A DNA stretch of 64,000 bases from Hyphomicrobiales bacterium (GCA_900467685.1 UBQX01000012.1:139028-203027); one strand, 5' to 3'; positions 19,196 to 30,598 are shown, numbered from the stretch's first letter. Notes: generated from the sequence alone by a model not told the origin. Numbers and translations: made by a program.

Positions 19196-20314
19196 ATGAT
19201 CGTCGGTTGCCCGAAGGAAATCAAAAATCACGAGTACCGCGTAGGTCTCACGCCCGGTGCTGCGCGCGAATATGTCGCCCATGGTCACCAGGTGTTGATC
19301 GAGACGGGTGCAGGCGTGGGCATCGGCGCTGATGACGCGGCTTACGAAGCCGTCGGCGCCAAGGTCGTCGCTACGGCTGCGGAGATTTTCGCCAAGGCCG
19401 ACATGGTCGTGAAGGTCAAGGAGCCGCAGCCTTCCGAATGGGCGCAGCTTCGTGAAGGCCAGATCCTCTATACCTATCTCCACCTTGCCCCCGATCCGGA
19501 ACAGACGAAGGGCCTGCTGGCATCCGGCGTTACCGGCGTTGCCTATGAGACCGTGACCGATGCCGCCGGCGCGCTGCCGCTGCTTGCGCCGATGTCGGAA
19601 GTTGCCGGTCGCCTCTCTATCCAGGCCGGTGCCACGGCGCTTCAGAAGGCGCATGGTGGGCGAGGGGTTCTGCTTGGCGGCGTGCCGGGCGTGCGTCCGG
19701 GCAAGGTTGTCGTCATCGGTGGCGGCGTCGTAGGCCTGCATGCCGCCAAGATGGCGGTTGGCCTCGGTGCGGATGTCACAGTTCTCGACCGTTCGCTGCC
19801 GCGCCTGCGCCAACTCGATGACATCTTCCACGGCTCGATCCACACGCTCTATTCGTCGATGGACAACCTCGAGCGCGAAGTCTTCTCCGCCGATCTCGTC
19901 GTTGGCGCGGTTCTCATCCCTGGCGCTGCTGCCCCCAAACTTGTCACCAAGGCCATGCTCTCCTCGATGAAGCCGGGCTCGGTGATCGTTGACGTGGCCA
20001 TCGACCAGGGCGGCTGCTTCGAGACCTCGCATGCGACGACCCATTCCGATCCAACCTATGTGGTGGACGGCGTCGTCCATTATTGCGTCGCCAACATGCC
20101 GGGTGCCGTGCCCTATACTTCGACTCACGCGCTCAACAACGCGACGCTGGTCCATGGTCTGGCGCTGGCAGACAAGGGGCTTAAGGCGATTGCCGAGGAT
20201 CCGCACCTACGCAATGGCCTGAATGTCCACAGGGGCAAGATCACCAACAAGGCGGTCGCTGAAAGCCTCAGCCTCGACCTGGTTTCGCCGGTCGATGCGC
20301 TGAAGGCAGCGTGA
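19196..20314 (+). CDS. ald: Alanine dehydrogenase
   Basis: 372 residues, the normal size. It converts L-alanine, NAD+ and water to pyruvate, ammonium and NADH, and the reverse. The start '[20 protein letters not shown]' holds the substrate-binding residues, with the proton-relay His in 'YTYLHLA', and the Rossmann motif is '[12 protein letters not shown]' (about 175-186). The ATG at 19196 follows GAGAGGA. The divergent Lrp-type gene probably regulates it, most likely in response to alanine. The gene ties nitrogen to the pyruvate pool used by the pdh genes nearby. Confidence 0.96.
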   Translation: MIVGCPKEIKNHEYRVGLTPGAAREYVAHGHQVLIETGAGVGIGADDAAYEAVGAKVVATAAEIFAKADMVVKVKEPQPSEWAQLREGQILYTYLHLAPDPEQTKGLLASGVTGVAYETVTDAAGALPLLAPMSEVAGRLSIQAGATALQKAHGGRGVLLGGVPGVRPGKVVVIGGGVVGLHAAKMAVGLGADVTVLDRSLPRLRQLDDIFHGSIHTLYSSMDNLEREVFSADLVVGAVLIPGAAAPKLVTKAMLSSMKPGSVIVDVAIDQGGCFETSHATTHSDPTYVVDGVVHYCVANMPGAVPYTSTHALNNATLVHGLALADKGLKAIAEDPHLRNGLNVHRGKITNKAVAESLSLDLVSPVDALKAA

Positions 20315-20450
20315 CGTTCACGTCTTAATCGAGATCATCTATCAAATCGTTCCGGCGTCCCCACATCCCTCTGGAAGTGGGCGGCGCCGGTTCCTATATG
20401 CGGCTCATCCGACAACGCATTGAACTCCCCGAGAGATTTGGCGGTCTGCT

Positions 20451-20466
20451 CCGGCTTCGAAGCCGG
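20451..20466. repeat. Perfect 16-bp palindrome
   Basis: CCGGCTTCGAAGCCGG reads the same on both strands; as RNA it can fold as a short stem with a UUCG-type loop. Flanking GCT and GAGC lengthen the pairing with a small bulge. No T-run follows, and it is 137 bases past the ald stop. Confidence 0.5.
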
Positions 20467-20599
20467 TGAGCGATGCCTTACGGCTGGGTTACCGGTGTCG
20501 GTTGCAGTTGCACGTTTCGACTTCACGAAGTTTTTATCGTGTTTCAATTGGCCTGTGGGCAGTTTGCTTTCGTAACGCCGTATTAAGGAGCAAGCGTCC

Positions 20600-20644
20600 A
20601 TGAAATTCGTCATTCTCCATGTGTGTCTTGAAGTTCGCCCTTAG
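20600..20644 (+). CDS. Possible 14-codon leader ORF upstream of clpP
   Basis: ATG at 20600 has AAGGAG nine bases upstream and runs 14 codons (MKFVILHVCLEVRP) to TAG. The candidate clpP promoter begins inside it, so it would be translated only from a more distant promoter. It may be chance; no family or regulatory codon run is evident. Confidence 0.2.
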   Translation: MKFVILHVCLEVRP

Positions 20645-20656
20645 GACACTCTATGT
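20628..20656 (+). promoter_or_regulatory. Candidate promoter of clpP
   Basis: CTTGAAG (TTGAAG at 20628-20633), a 17-base spacer and CTATGT (20651-20656) resemble the rhizobial housekeeping consensus CTTGAC-N17-CTATAT. CTTGAA is also shared with heat-shock promoters, so RpoH use is possible. Confidence 0.45.
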
Positions 20657-20725
20657 AGGAGATGAGAAATTTCGATGATTCCCGGATCAGCTGCGACGTC
20701 CGGACCCAACGTTTGAAGGTAGAAG

Positions 20726-21358
20726 ATGAGCAATCCTGTTGATACCGCAATGGCACTGATCCCGATGGTCGTCGAACAGACCAATCGTGGCGAGCGGTCC
20801 TATGACATCTACTCGCGGCTTCTGAAGGAACGCATCATCTTCCTCACGGGTCCGGTCGAGGATCACATGGCGACGCTGGTGTCGGCGCAGCTCCTGTTCC
20901 TCGAGGCCGAAAACCCGAAGAAGGAAATCGCACTCTACATCAATTCGCCGGGCGGCGTCGTCACTGCCGGCATGGCGATCTACGACACGATGCAGTTCAT
21001 CAAGCCTGCGGTCTCGACGCTCTGCATCGGTCAGGCCGCATCCATGGGCTCGCTGCTTCTCGCCGCCGGCCACAAGGACATGCGCATTGCCATGCCGAAC
21101 GCCCGCATCATGGTTCACCAGCCCTCCGGCGGTTTCCAGGGCCAGGCTTCCGACATCGAACGCCATGCTCGTGACATCATCAAGATGAAGCGTCGCCTGA
21201 ACGAGATTTACGTGAAGCACACGGGCCGCACCTACGAGGAAGTCGAAACGGCGCTTGACCGCGACAACTTCATGGACGCCCAGGAAGCGAAGAACTGGGG
21301 CCTGGTCGATCAGGTCTTCACGTCGCGCGAAGAGATTGAAGGTCCGGCAGGCGCGTAA
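20726..21358 (+). CDS. clpP: ATP-dependent Clp protease proteolytic subunit
   Basis: 210 residues. The serine protease core of ClpXP/ClpAP forms a double heptamer in the cytosol. The catalytic triad is visible as Ser106 ('[10 protein letters not shown]'), His131 ('MVHQPSGG') and Asp180 ('LDRDNF'). The N-terminus '[20 protein letters not shown]' includes the propeptide region usually removed. clpX follows 273 bases downstream with its own leader region, then lon, a common alphaproteobacterial order. ClpXP in this class also degrades cell-cycle regulators. Confidence 0.98.
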   Translation: MSNPVDTAMALIPMVVEQTNRGERSYDIYSRLLKERIIFLTGPVEDHMATLVSAQLLFLEAENPKKEIALYINSPGGVVTAGMAIYDTMQFIKPAVSTLCIGQAASMGSLLLAAGHKDMRIAMPNARIMVHQPSGGFQGQASDIERHARDIIKMKRRLNEIYVKHTGRTYEEVETALDRDNFMDAQEAKNWGLVDQVFTSREEIEGPAGA

Positions 21359-21430
21359 GCGCCCGGGAACTGCGCCATTCTTGACAAGGATCAAGGCCGG
21401 CGTCAGCCTGAAATGCAGGATATGGAATTA

Positions 21431-21460
21431 ATGCTATGTTGAATTTTTGTGACATAGCAT
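21431..21460. repeat. 9-bp perfect inverted repeat between clpP and clpX
   Basis: ATGCTATGT (21431-21439) and ACATAGCAT (21452-21460) flank a 12-base AT-rich spacer (TGAATTTTTGTG). No following T-run and low GC make a terminator unlikely; it looks more like a binding site for a dimeric protein near the clpX promoter. Confidence 0.55.
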
Positions 21461-21631
21461 CCAGTGAGACTGGGGGAAACGTTGCAAGCTGCCGGATAAA
21501 GTGATTTGTTCGACCAGCGAGTACCCCCGAAAACCCTTTCCGATGCGACACGAGGCGCAGATCCAAAGGGTGGAAAAAGTTCCGTGTATTCCCTGAGCGG
21601 GTAACGCCGGTATGCTTGGAAGGAAAGTGAC

Positions 21632-22909
21632 ATGAGCAAGGTCAGCGGTAGCAGCGGCGGTGACTCGAAGAATACCCTTTATTGCTCTTTCTGCGGCAAG
21701 AGCCAGCATGAAGTGCGCAAGCTGATCGCCGGACCGACGGTCTTCATCTGCGACGAATGCGTCGAACTCTGCATGGACATCATCCGTGAAGAGAACAAGA
21801 CCTCCATGGTCAAGTCGCGCGATGGCGTGCCGACCCCGCAGGAAATCATCAAGGTTCTGGACGAATACGTCATCGGCCAGCAGCAGGCGAAGCGCATCCT
21901 GTCGGTGGCTGTTCACAACCACTACAAGCGTCTGGCGCATGCCTCGAAGAACGGCGATGTCGAACTGGCGAAGTCCAACATTCTGCTCGTCGGCCCGACC
22001 GGCTGCGGCAAGACCTATCTTGCCCAGACGCTCGCCCGCATCATCGACGTGCCGTTCACCATGGCGGACGCCACGACGCTGACGGAAGCCGGCTATGTCG
22101 GTGAAGACGTCGAGAACATCATTCTGAAGCTGCTTCAGGCTGCGGATTACAATGTCGAGCGCGCCCAGCGCGGCATCGTCTATATCGACGAAGTCGACAA
22201 GATTTCCCGCAAGTCGGACAACCCGTCCATCACGCGCGACGTGTCGGGCGAGGGCGTTCAGCAGGCGCTTCTGAAGATCATGGAAGGCACGGTTGCTTCC
22301 GTACCGCCGCAGGGTGGCCGCAAGCATCCGCAGCAGGAATTCCTGCAGGTCGACACGACGAACATCCTGTTCATCTGCGGCGGCGCCTTCGCAGGCCTCG
22401 ACAAGCTGATCTCGGCACGCGGCGAAAAGACCTCGATCGGCTTCGCCGCGAGCGTCAAGTCGCCGGAAGATCGCCGCGTTGGCGAAGTCCTCCGCGAACT
22501 GGAGCCGGAAGACCTGGTCAAGTTCGGCCTCATTCCGGAATTCATCGGTCGTCTGCCGGTTCTGGCAACGCTCGAAGACCTGGATGAAGATGCACTGATT
22601 CAGATCCTGTCGGAGCCGAAGAACGCGCTGATCAAGCAGTATCAGCGCCTGTTCGAGATGGAAGATGTCGAACTGACCTTCCACGAGGACGCACTGCGCG
22701 CCATCGCCAAGCGGGCCATCGTCCGCAAGACGGGTGCACGCGGTCTCCGCTCGATTATGGAAAAGATCCTGCTCGACACGATGTTCGAACTTCCGGCGCT
22801 GGAAGGTGTTCGCGAAGTCGTGATTTCGGATGATGTCGTCGAAGGCAAGGCGCGACCGCTCTACATCTATTCGGAGCGTAGCGAAGAAAAGGCCAACGTA
22901 TCGGCGTAA
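21632..22909 (+). CDS. clpX: ATP-dependent Clp protease ATP-binding subunit ClpX
   Basis: 425 residues. This AAA+ unfoldase feeds substrates to ClpP. The zinc-binding dimerisation domain has C18, C21, C40 and C43 ('CSFCGK', 'CDEC'). The ATPase has Walker A 'GPTGCGKT', Walker B 'IVYIDEVDK', the ClpP-docking loop '[11 protein letters not shown]' region and the pore-loop 'AGYVGEDV'. The ATG has AAGGAAAG upstream. A terminator at 22938 ends the transcript. Confidence 0.98.
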   Translation: MSKVSGSSGGDSKNTLYCSFCGKSQHEVRKLIAGPTVFICDECVELCMDIIREENKTSMVKSRDGVPTPQEIIKVLDEYVIGQQQAKRILSVAVHNHYKRLAHASKNGDVELAKSNILLVGPTGCGKTYLAQTLARIIDVPFTMADATTLTEAGYVGEDVENIILKLLQAADYNVERAQRGIVYIDEVDKISRKSDNPSITRDVSGEGVQQALLKIMEGTVASVPPQGGRKHPQQEFLQVDTTNILFICGGAFAGLDKLISARGEKTSIGFAASVKSPEDRRVGEVLRELEPEDLVKFGLIPEFIGRLPVLATLEDLDEDALIQILSEPKNALIKQYQRLFEMEDVELTFHEDALRAIAKRAIVRKTGARGLRSIMEKILLDTMFELPALEGVREVVISDDVVEGKARPLYIYSERSEEKANVSA

Positions 22910-22937
22910 TTGTCGAAATAGATCGTATGCAATTGAA

Positions 22938-22966
22938 AAGCTCGGGGCGCTGCCTCGGGCTTTTTT
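22938..22966 (+). terminator. Rho-independent terminator after clpX
   Basis: AAGCTCGGGG pairs with CCTCGGGCTT (two G-U pairs) and the T-run TTTTTT overlaps the stem end. It lies 29 bases after the clpX stop. Confidence 0.8.
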
Positions 22967-23169
22967 CATGGGTTTAACGTTGTTAAATCGTCGTAATCCG
23001 GGGCTTTTTAAGTTGCGTACTACGTTGAGTGTCGCGATAGTGGAGACCGAATCCGCGTGGGAATACGGCGTATCGCGGCACTGTTTTGAAACCCGGCAAG
23101 CCTCGCGACAGCAGAAGCGGGCAAGCTTGGCACCAAGGCGGGACAATGGGTTGGGCAGGCGTTGAACGT

Positions 23170-23200
23170 CTTGAAAAGGCGTCCGTCAGACTCCACTTAG
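23170..23200 (+). promoter_or_regulatory. Candidate heat-shock-type promoter for lon
   Basis: CTTGAAA (23170-23176) and, 16 bases on, CCACTTAG (23193-23200) loosely resemble RpoH promoters, and lon is a classic heat-shock gene. The -10 element is weak. The rest of the clpX-lon gap shows no gene. Confidence 0.3.
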
Positions 23201-23281
23201 AGAGCGGTAATGAGAAGCATCGGGGCTCCCCGCCCGGTGCAGAGGGTGGCCCAGACGGGCACCCGATGGAAAGGAACTCAC

Positions 23282-25699
<2,418 letters not shown>

Positions 25700-25746
25700 T
25701 GCGATCCGGCCTCAATTGCGCCGGAATGAACCTGATAAGAACGCGA

Positions 25747-25772
25747 GGCCGGCAGAAATGCCGGCCTTTTTT
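25747..25772 (+). terminator. Rho-independent terminator after lon
   Basis: GGCCGGC (25747-25753) pairs with GCCGGCC (25760-25766) and is followed by six T. Confidence 0.88.
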
Positions 25773-25825
25773 AACGAAAACAGCGCGCAAAGCCCTGCAA
25801 AACAAGGGATTGAGTGCATTTTCGG

Positions 25826-25853
25826 TTGCGGCGGACGCGCTCCTGCGTATTCT
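25826..25853 (+). promoter_or_regulatory. Candidate promoter of hupB
   Basis: TTGCGG (25826-25831), a 16-base spacer and TATTCT (25848-25853) sit about 50 bases before the hupB ATG. Confidence 0.45.
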
Positions 25854-25905
25854 GCCCGCGATAACCAATCGAATCGTTTCATACCAGTAAGAAAGGGGTG
25901 GAAAC

Positions 25906-26178
25906 ATGAACAAGAACGAGCTCGTATCCGCAGTTGCGGAAAAGGCCGGCCTGTCGAAGTCCGATGCTGCATCGGCTGTTGACGCTGTGTTCGAAGCAAT
26001 CCAGGGCGAACTGAAGAACGGCGGCGACGTCCGTCTCGTTGGCTTTGGCAACTTCTCCGTTTCGCGCCGCGAAGCCTCCACGGGCCGCAACCCGTCCACG
26101 GGCGCTGAAGTTGCAATCCCGGCCCGCAACGTGCCGAAGTTCTCGGCCGGCAAGGGTCTGAAGGACGCTGTCAACTAA
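25906..26178 (+). CDS. hupB: Histone-like DNA-binding protein HU
   Basis: 90 residues: 'MNKNELVSAVAEKAGLSKSD', the core 'DVRLVGFGNFSV', and the DNA-clasping arm with 'GRNPSTGAEVAIPA'. HU dimers bend DNA and organise the nucleoid. The gene after lon is a common order in bacteria. A good AAGGGG site precedes the ATG and an intrinsic terminator follows at 26238, so it is probably monocistronic. Confidence 0.97.
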   Translation: MNKNELVSAVAEKAGLSKSDAASAVDAVFEAIQGELKNGGDVRLVGFGNFSVSRREASTGRNPSTGAEVAIPARNVPKFSAGKGLKDAVN

Positions 26179-26237
26179 GACGCGCTTTTGCCTGCCACCC
26201 GCCAGTTTCGACTGGAACACGCAAGCAAGTTTTGGAA

Positions 26238-26268
26238 GGCCCGGTGCGAAACTCGCGCCGGGTCTTTT
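26238..26268 (+). terminator. Rho-independent terminator after hupB
   Basis: GGCCCGG pairs with CCGGGTC (one G-U pair), with an inner GCG/CGC pairing, then TTTT. Confidence 0.75.
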
Positions 26269-26361
26269 CATTTGTGATGACTGGCACCGGACGGAATATG
26301 CCAGCAATCTTGCCGCAATTGCGAAATGGTCCTATCAATGCTGTGTCGGCTCGTCCGACAT

Positions 26362-26507
26362 TCGTTCTCAGGGCGGGGTGAAACTCCCCACCGGCGGTAA
26401 CGGGGAAACCCGAAGCCCGCGAGCGCTGTGCCTCTTCGAAGGCTCAGGTCAGCAGATCCGGTTTAATTCCGGAGCCGACGGTCACAGTCCGGATGAAAGA
26501 GAATGAG
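26362..26507 (+). ncRNA. FMN riboswitch (RFN element)
   Basis: The conserved RFN blocks occur in order: 'TTCTCAGGGCGGGGTGAAA', 'CCCCACCGGCGGTAA', 'AGCCCGCGAGCG', 'GGTCAGCAGATCCGGT', 'GAGCCGACGGTCACAGTC' and 'GGATGAAAGAGAA'. The first and last blocks close the outer stem. It senses FMN and should lower expression of the transporter gene 96 bases downstream. A further hairpin (26524-26543) lies between riboswitch and gene and may be part of the switch. Confidence 0.96.
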
Positions 26508-26523
26508 GCCCGTGTCTGATCTT

Positions 26524-26543
26524 CGCTCGCTCCTTAGCGGGCG
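26524..26543 (+). promoter_or_regulatory. Hairpin downstream of the FMN riboswitch
   Basis: CGCTCGCT (26524-26531) pairs with AGCGGGCG (26536-26543, one wobble). No T-run follows, so control at translation start seems more likely than termination. Confidence 0.4.
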
Positions 26544-26602
26544 GCTGGAAGACGTGGTCTCTCATGCCCTGATTTGTGTTGGCCCTTAATGGGAAGATGG
26601 AC

Positions 26603-27511
26603 ATGAATCAGATTGGAAATCTCAGATTGAAATATCCGGCGGTAGCGGCCGCCGCCATCATGGTGCTGGCAGGCGTCGCCTTCGCCGCCATCAACGTTCT
26701 CACGCAATGGGTAACGATGAAGCTGGGCTTCGGCTCTGTCTCCACCGCCTTCTGGCAATATGCCATCGCGCTCCTGTTCTCGCTGCCCTATTTGTGGCGT
26801 GTTGGCATCCGCGCCATGCGCACAAACTATCCCACGAGCCACATTGTGCGGGTCGCTTTTTCCGTCTTCGGCGTTCAGGCCTGGGTCATGGGACTGGCGC
26901 ATGTCCCGATCTGGCAGGCGATCGCGCTGGTCATGACGTCGCCCTTCTTCATCATCCTCGGCGCTCGGGTATTTCTCGGCGAGCGGGTAGGGCCTGCGCG
27001 CTGGGCCGCGACCGCCACCGGTTTCGCCGGCGCGATGATCATCCTGCAACCGTGGTCAGACACCTTCACCTCGGCAGCACTCCTGCCGGTTCTGGCTGCA
27101 CTCCTCTGGGGCGCGACCTCGCTCTACACAAAGAGCCTCACCCACGACGAATCGCCTGAGACGATCACGGTCTGGCTGCTGCTTCTGCTGACGCCGGTCA
27201 ATGGTGCCTTCGCGCTCGCTTCGGGCTTCGAAATTCCCACCGGAGGGGCCCTGGCAGTTTTCGTGGCTCTGGGCCTGCTGACAGCGGTCGCGCAATATCT
27301 GCTGACGCTCGCCTATGCGACTGCCGATGCCGCCTATGTGCAGCCGTTCGACGATCTGAAGCTGCCGCTCAACGTCCTAGCCGGGTGGGTCGTCTTCGGT
27401 TACGCGCCGGCAGGCACGCTCTGGCTCGGTGCGGTGCTGATCCTCGGCGCCTCGCTGTTCATCATGACCTACGAATCGCGGCGGGAGAGGGCGGTTGCGA
27501 CATCTGCCTGA
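26603..27511 (+). CDS. ribN: EamA/DMT-family transporter, probable riboflavin importer RibN
   Basis: 302 residues with about ten hydrophobic segments in two EamA repeats ('AAIMVLAGVAFAAINVLTQW' begins the first). Under an FMN riboswitch this family is known as RibN, a riboflavin transporter described in Rhizobium leguminosarum and related bacteria. Substrate assignment rests on that riboswitch context. Two ATGs are possible, 26597 and 26603; GGGAAG fits the second. The next gene is convergent. Confidence 0.88.
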   Translation: MNQIGNLRLKYPAVAAAAIMVLAGVAFAAINVLTQWVTMKLGFGSVSTAFWQYAIALLFSLPYLWRVGIRAMRTNYPTSHIVRVAFSVFGVQAWVMGLAHVPIWQAIALVMTSPFFIILGARVFLGERVGPARWAATATGFAGAMIILQPWSDTFTSAALLPVLAALLWGATSLYTKSLTHDESPETITVWLLLLLTPVNGAFALASGFEIPTGGALAVFVALGLLTAVAQYLLTLAYATADAAYVQPFDDLKLPLNVLAGWVVFGYAPAGTLWLGAVLILGASLFIMTYESRRERAVATSA

Positions 27512-27537
27512 TGGTGTGCGGAGCCCGGCGGGGCGGC

Positions 27538-28335
27538 TCAGTCGTCTGCCGAGCCCGGCCGGGTCATGTTGGCATGCTGCTTTGCCAACATTTCCGCCGG
27601 CGTGACGTTGGCAACTGCAGACGTCATCTTGTTCTTCCAGCCGGCCACCACATCGCCTTCGCCTTCCATCATCGCCTCGAATCCGATGCGCGCGACGTCA
27701 GCCGGATCATCCTTGGAGCCTTGACCGACGGACGTGTCGAGCAGGCCGGCCCGCTCGAAGAAGTCCGTGTCTGTCGGTCCGGGCATGAGGCAGGTAACGG
27801 TGATGCCGGTCTCCTTCAACTCCTCCCGCAGCGCATGCGAAAAGGAATTGATGAAGGCCTTCGACCCGTTATAGACGGCCTGATAGGCCCCGGGAATGAA
27901 ACCGGCGATCGATCCGGTAAAGAGGATCCGTCCCGTGCCTCGCGTCCGCATCGCGTTGCCGAGACGATGGACGAGCAGCAGCGTTCCGCTGATGTTCGTA
28001 TCGACCACCGTCTGCGCTTCTTCCGGGTCCTGATCGAGGAACCCGTGGCCCAGTCCGCGTCCGACATTGGCCATCAGCAAATCAACCGGTCGACCGAGCG
28101 ACTCGACTGCGGCCACGAATTCACGAACGCCCCGTTGTGTACTCAGGTCCACCTGATACGCCATAGCGTCCACGGCGTTGCGCTTCAGTTCGTCTGCTGC
28201 GGCCTGAATATCAGGTCCATCCGCAGCGATGACGAGATCGTAACCCTGGATGGCGGCGCAGCGTGCCAGCTCCAGCCCGATTCCGCTCGATGCGCCGGTC
28301 ACCACGGCCAGTCCTTTTCCCGACAGTTCAGTCAT
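27538..28335 (-). CDS. Short-chain dehydrogenase/reductase (SDR)
   Basis: 265 residues. The cofactor motif is 'VVTGASSGIGLELA' (TGxxxGxG), and the catalytic Tyr-Lys pair is in 'YNGSKAF', with Ser in 'FTGSIAG'. The ATG at 28335 has AAGGAG seven bases upstream. An ATG at 28350 overlaps the stop of the alcohol dehydrogenase gene (ATGA), so the two are translationally coupled and probably act together. The substrate is not evident. Confidence 0.9.
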   Translation of the reverse strand: MTELSGKGLAVVTGASSGIGLELARCAAIQGYDLVIAADGPDIQAAADELKRNAVDAMAYQVDLSTQRGVREFVAAVESLGRPVDLLMANVGRGLGHGFLDQDPEEAQTVVDTNISGTLLLVHRLGNAMRTRGTGRILFTGSIAGFIPGAYQAVYNGSKAFINSFSHALREELKETGITVTCLMPGPTDTDFFERAGLLDTSVGQGSKDDPADVARIGFEAMMEGEGDVVAGWKNKMTSAVANVTPAEMLAKQHANMTRPGSADD

Positions 28336-28346
28336 GGGAATCTCCT

Positions 28347-29522
28347 TCATGTTCCGGGTTTCAGCACGACCTTGATGCAGCCGTCCTTCTTTTCGCGGAA
28401 AGTTTCATAAAGGGCCGGCCCCTCTTCGAGGCCGGCGCGATGGGTGATCACGAAGGAGGGGTCGATGTCGCCATTCTCGATTCGGCGCATCAGTTCGGGC
28501 AGGTAACGCTGCACGGGCGTCTGCGCCATCCGAAAGGTCAGCCCGCGGTTGATGGCCGAGCCCATGGGAATCTTGTCGAGAAAACCGCCATAGACGCCGA
28601 CGATGGAGACGGTTCCAAAATTCCGGCAGCAATGGATCGCCTGGCGCAGAACGTGCGGCCGGTCCGTTCCCATGAAGGTCGCGACCTTGATTCGGTCCCA
28701 GCGCGAATCCCAACTGGCCTGCGGGTCGGCCTCGGTCCCCACGGCGTCAATACAGGCATCCGCACCACGACCGCGTGTCAGCTCCATGATGCGGTCGTAA
28801 ATGTCCTCTTCGAGGTAATCGAGCGTGAAGGCACCTGCTTCCCGCGCCAGAGCCAACCGCTCCGGCACAGTGTCGATGGCCAGCACGCGTTCGGCACCGA
28901 GAAGGAAGGCTGAGCGAATCGCCATCTGCCCGACCGGTCCGCAGCCCCAGATCGCAATGGTGTCGCCTCGCTGTATGTTGCAGAATTCGGCGGCCATGTA
29001 GCCGGTCGGGAAAATGTCTGAAAGAAAGAGAGCCTGTTCGTCAGTCAATCCGTCCGGCACCTTGACCGGTCCCACATCGGCGAACGGCACACGAAGATAT
29101 TCGGCCTGTCCGCCCCGATAGCCGCCCAGCAGATGCGAGTAGCCGAAGAGGCCGGAGGGCGAATTGCCCCAGAGTTTGCTGACCTTGGCCGAATCGGGAT
29201 TGCTCCGCTCGCAACCGGAATAGAAACCGCGCTGGCAGAAGAAGCACTCGCCGCAGGAAATGGTGAAAGGCACAACCACGCGGTCGCCGACCTTCAATGC
29301 CTTGTTGTCCCGCCCGACCTCCACCACTTCGCCCATCGCCTCGTGGCCGATGACATCGTCGCTTTCCATTTCCGGGATCGAACCCTGATAGATATGGAGG
29401 TCCGAGCCGCAGATCGCGCAGGCGGTCACCTTGATGACCGCATCGCGCCCGTCTTCAATCGTCGGATCCGGAACGGTTTCGCAGCGGATGTCATGCTGGC
29501 CATGCCAGGTAAGAGCCTTCAT
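28347..29522 (-). CDS. Zinc-dependent alcohol dehydrogenase (MDR family)
   Basis: 391 residues. The catalytic zinc site is 'CAICGSDLH' plus 'GHEAMGEV', the structural zinc loop is '[15 protein letters not shown]' with four Cys, and the cofactor motif is '[15 protein letters not shown]'. The long form, with an insert after the structural zinc, resembles glutathione-independent formaldehyde dehydrogenase-like MDR proteins, but the substrate is open. Start at 29522 after GAGGAG; the longer open frame is not family-like. It overlaps the start of the SDR gene. Confidence 0.9.
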   Translation of the reverse strand: MKALTWHGQHDIRCETVPDPTIEDGRDAVIKVTACAICGSDLHIYQGSIPEMESDDVIGHEAMGEVVEVGRDNKALKVGDRVVVPFTISCGECFFCQRGFYSGCERSNPDSAKVSKLWGNSPSGLFGYSHLLGGYRGGQAEYLRVPFADVGPVKVPDGLTDEQALFLSDIFPTGYMAAEFCNIQRGDTIAIWGCGPVGQMAIRSAFLLGAERVLAIDTVPERLALAREAGAFTLDYLEEDIYDRIMELTRGRGADACIDAVGTEADPQASWDSRWDRIKVATFMGTDRPHVLRQAIHCCRNFGTVSIVGVYGGFLDKIPMGSAINRGLTFRMAQTPVQRYLPELMRRIENGDIDPSFVITHRAGLEEGPALYETFREKKDGCIKVVLKPGT

Positions 29523-29547
29523 CTTCGTCTCCTCGGTTTCCGCTTTC

Positions 29548-29572
29548 GAACACCAACCCTTCGGTCGTGTTC
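29548..29572. repeat. Inverted repeat upstream of the alcohol dehydrogenase gene
   Basis: GAACAC (29548-29553) and GTGTTC (29567-29572) flank 13 bases, 26 bases upstream of the dehydrogenase start. It is operator-like; no regulator gene is adjacent. Confidence 0.35.
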
Positions 29573-29669
29573 CAAAAAGAAGCGAGAAACGGCGGGGCGC
29601 GTTTGCCTGAGGCGAGGGGAGGCTGCGGGGCGAATCCCCTCGCGGCACAGAAGTGTCTGCGCATCCGGG

Positions 29670-29695
29670 AAACGAAAACAGGGGCCGAAGCCCCC
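29670..29695 (-). terminator. Rho-independent terminator of the AsnC-domain gene
   Basis: On the minus strand GGGGC-TTCG-GCCCC is followed by TGTTTTCGTTT. It lies just after the stop of the leftward gene at 29722. Confidence 0.7.
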
Positions 29696-29721
29696 GTTGA
29701 TTTATTGATTGTCTGGCCGCG

Positions 29722-29958
29722 TCAGAACGCGTGGAACGTGATCGTCGTGAGCGTGCGCTCGACATCCGGTATGTCGACGAAAATGTCGTTCACATAGCGC
29801 CCGATATCCTGACCGTCCGGCACGTAGATTTTCGCGATGAGATCGTAGTCGCCGCTCGTCGAATAGAGCTCGGAAACGACTTCCTTCTCATAGATTTTAT
29901 CGGCAACTTCGTAGGTCTGGCCCGGTTTGCAGCGAACCTGGGTGAAAATGCAGCGCAT
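29722..29958 (-). CDS. Stand-alone Lrp/AsnC ligand-binding (RAM) domain protein
   Basis: 78 residues covering only the RAM domain: '[19 protein letters not shown]', '[16 protein letters not shown]', '[11 protein letters not shown]'. The DNA-binding helix-turn-helix of Lrp proteins is missing, and the short frame starts with its own ATG after GGAGGCAAC, so this is a true short form and not a truncated gene. Such proteins are known as stand-alone RAM proteins and may bind amino acids or join full Lrp proteins. Function is not established. Confidence 0.88.
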   Translation of the reverse strand: MRCIFTQVRCKPGQTYEVADKIYEKEVVSELYSTSGDYDLIAKIYVPDGQDIGRYVNDIFVDIPDVERTLTTITFHAF

Positions 29959-30227
29959 GTTGCCTCCATCTTTGTTGATTCTGCTCTTGGGCCAACATTA
30001 GCCAAAGCCCTCCGGCATTTGAAGAGTGAGCGATGCCACCCGGCGCAGCAGCGGACGATTCACCGGCGAAAGCCGACTGCGGCCACCCAATTGCGCCGTC
30101 GATACAGCGGCGCGCCGGATTTTGACGACGCGGAACACAGATTTAGCAGTGTCAGCAGAAAGGCAAACGCGAACCTCAGCAAAGATCAATGCTTTGCGAT
30201 GCGTTCTTCATGTTGTTTGGGAAAGAA

Positions 30228-30303
30228 TGGTGGGCGATGAGAGACTCGAACTCCCGACATCCTCGGTGTAAACGAGGCGCTCTACCAACTGAGCTAATCG
30301 CCC
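30228..30303 (-). tRNA. tRNA-Val (anticodon TAC)
   Basis: The minus strand folds as a full cloverleaf: acceptor GGGCGAT/ATCGCCC, D arm GCTC/GAGC, anticodon stem CCTCG/CGAGG with loop TTTACAC, T arm GGGAG-TTCGAGT-CTCTC, and an encoded CCA. It is 76 nt with CCA. Confidence 0.96.
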
Positions 30304-30451
30304 GCCGCGTTGGTGGGGGTGATCTATTCGCAAAGACCGTGGTCCGCAAGAGGGCCAGGAGCATTTTTCGCATTTTTTTTGGCAAAGTCCTGTCATTCAA
30401 AGCCTCTGTCAAAAAATTGTCGTTCGCGTGATTTTTTGTTTTGAAATCCGC

Positions 30452-30480
30452 TTGACACTCACCCGTCTACCCCTTAGACA
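30452..30480 (+). promoter_or_regulatory. Promoter of tRNA-Asp
   Basis: A perfect -35 TTGACA (30452-30457) is followed after 16-17 bases by TTAGAC/TAGACA (30474-30480), about 40 bases before the tRNA. Confidence 0.6.
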
Positions 30481-30521
30481 CCCGCTCACCGAACGAAGCG
30501 GCGACGCGGTTCGGGAAATGC

Positions 30522-30598
30522 GCGGGTGTAGCTCAGTCGGTTAGAGTGCCGGCCTGTCACGCCGGAGGTCGCGGGTTCGAGCCCCGTCACTCGCGCCA
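30522..30598 (+). tRNA. tRNA-Asp (anticodon GTC)
   Basis: Acceptor GCGGGTG/CACTCGC, D arm GCTC/GAGT, anticodon stem CCGGC/GCCGG with loop CTGTCAC, T arm GCGGG-TTCGAGC-CCCGT, discriminator G and encoded CCA; 77 nt. Confidence 0.97.

Larger units (their letters stand above)
20315..20725. other. Gap between ald and clpP
   Basis: No convincing gene. It holds a perfect 16-bp palindrome (20451-20466), a 14-codon ORF with a good ribosome site (20600-20644) and a promoter candidate for clpP (20628-20656), each listed separately. Confidence 0.6.

Noticed and set aside
20335-20613. 92-codon open frame on the minus strand between ald and clpP
   Set aside because: No recognisable family or good ribosome site, it spans a palindrome, and its composition is like non-coding sequence.
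30228-30598. tRNA genes as integration sites for a mobile island
   Set aside because: Both tRNAs are intact, and there is no integrase, no repeated tRNA end and no shift in gene type nearby.
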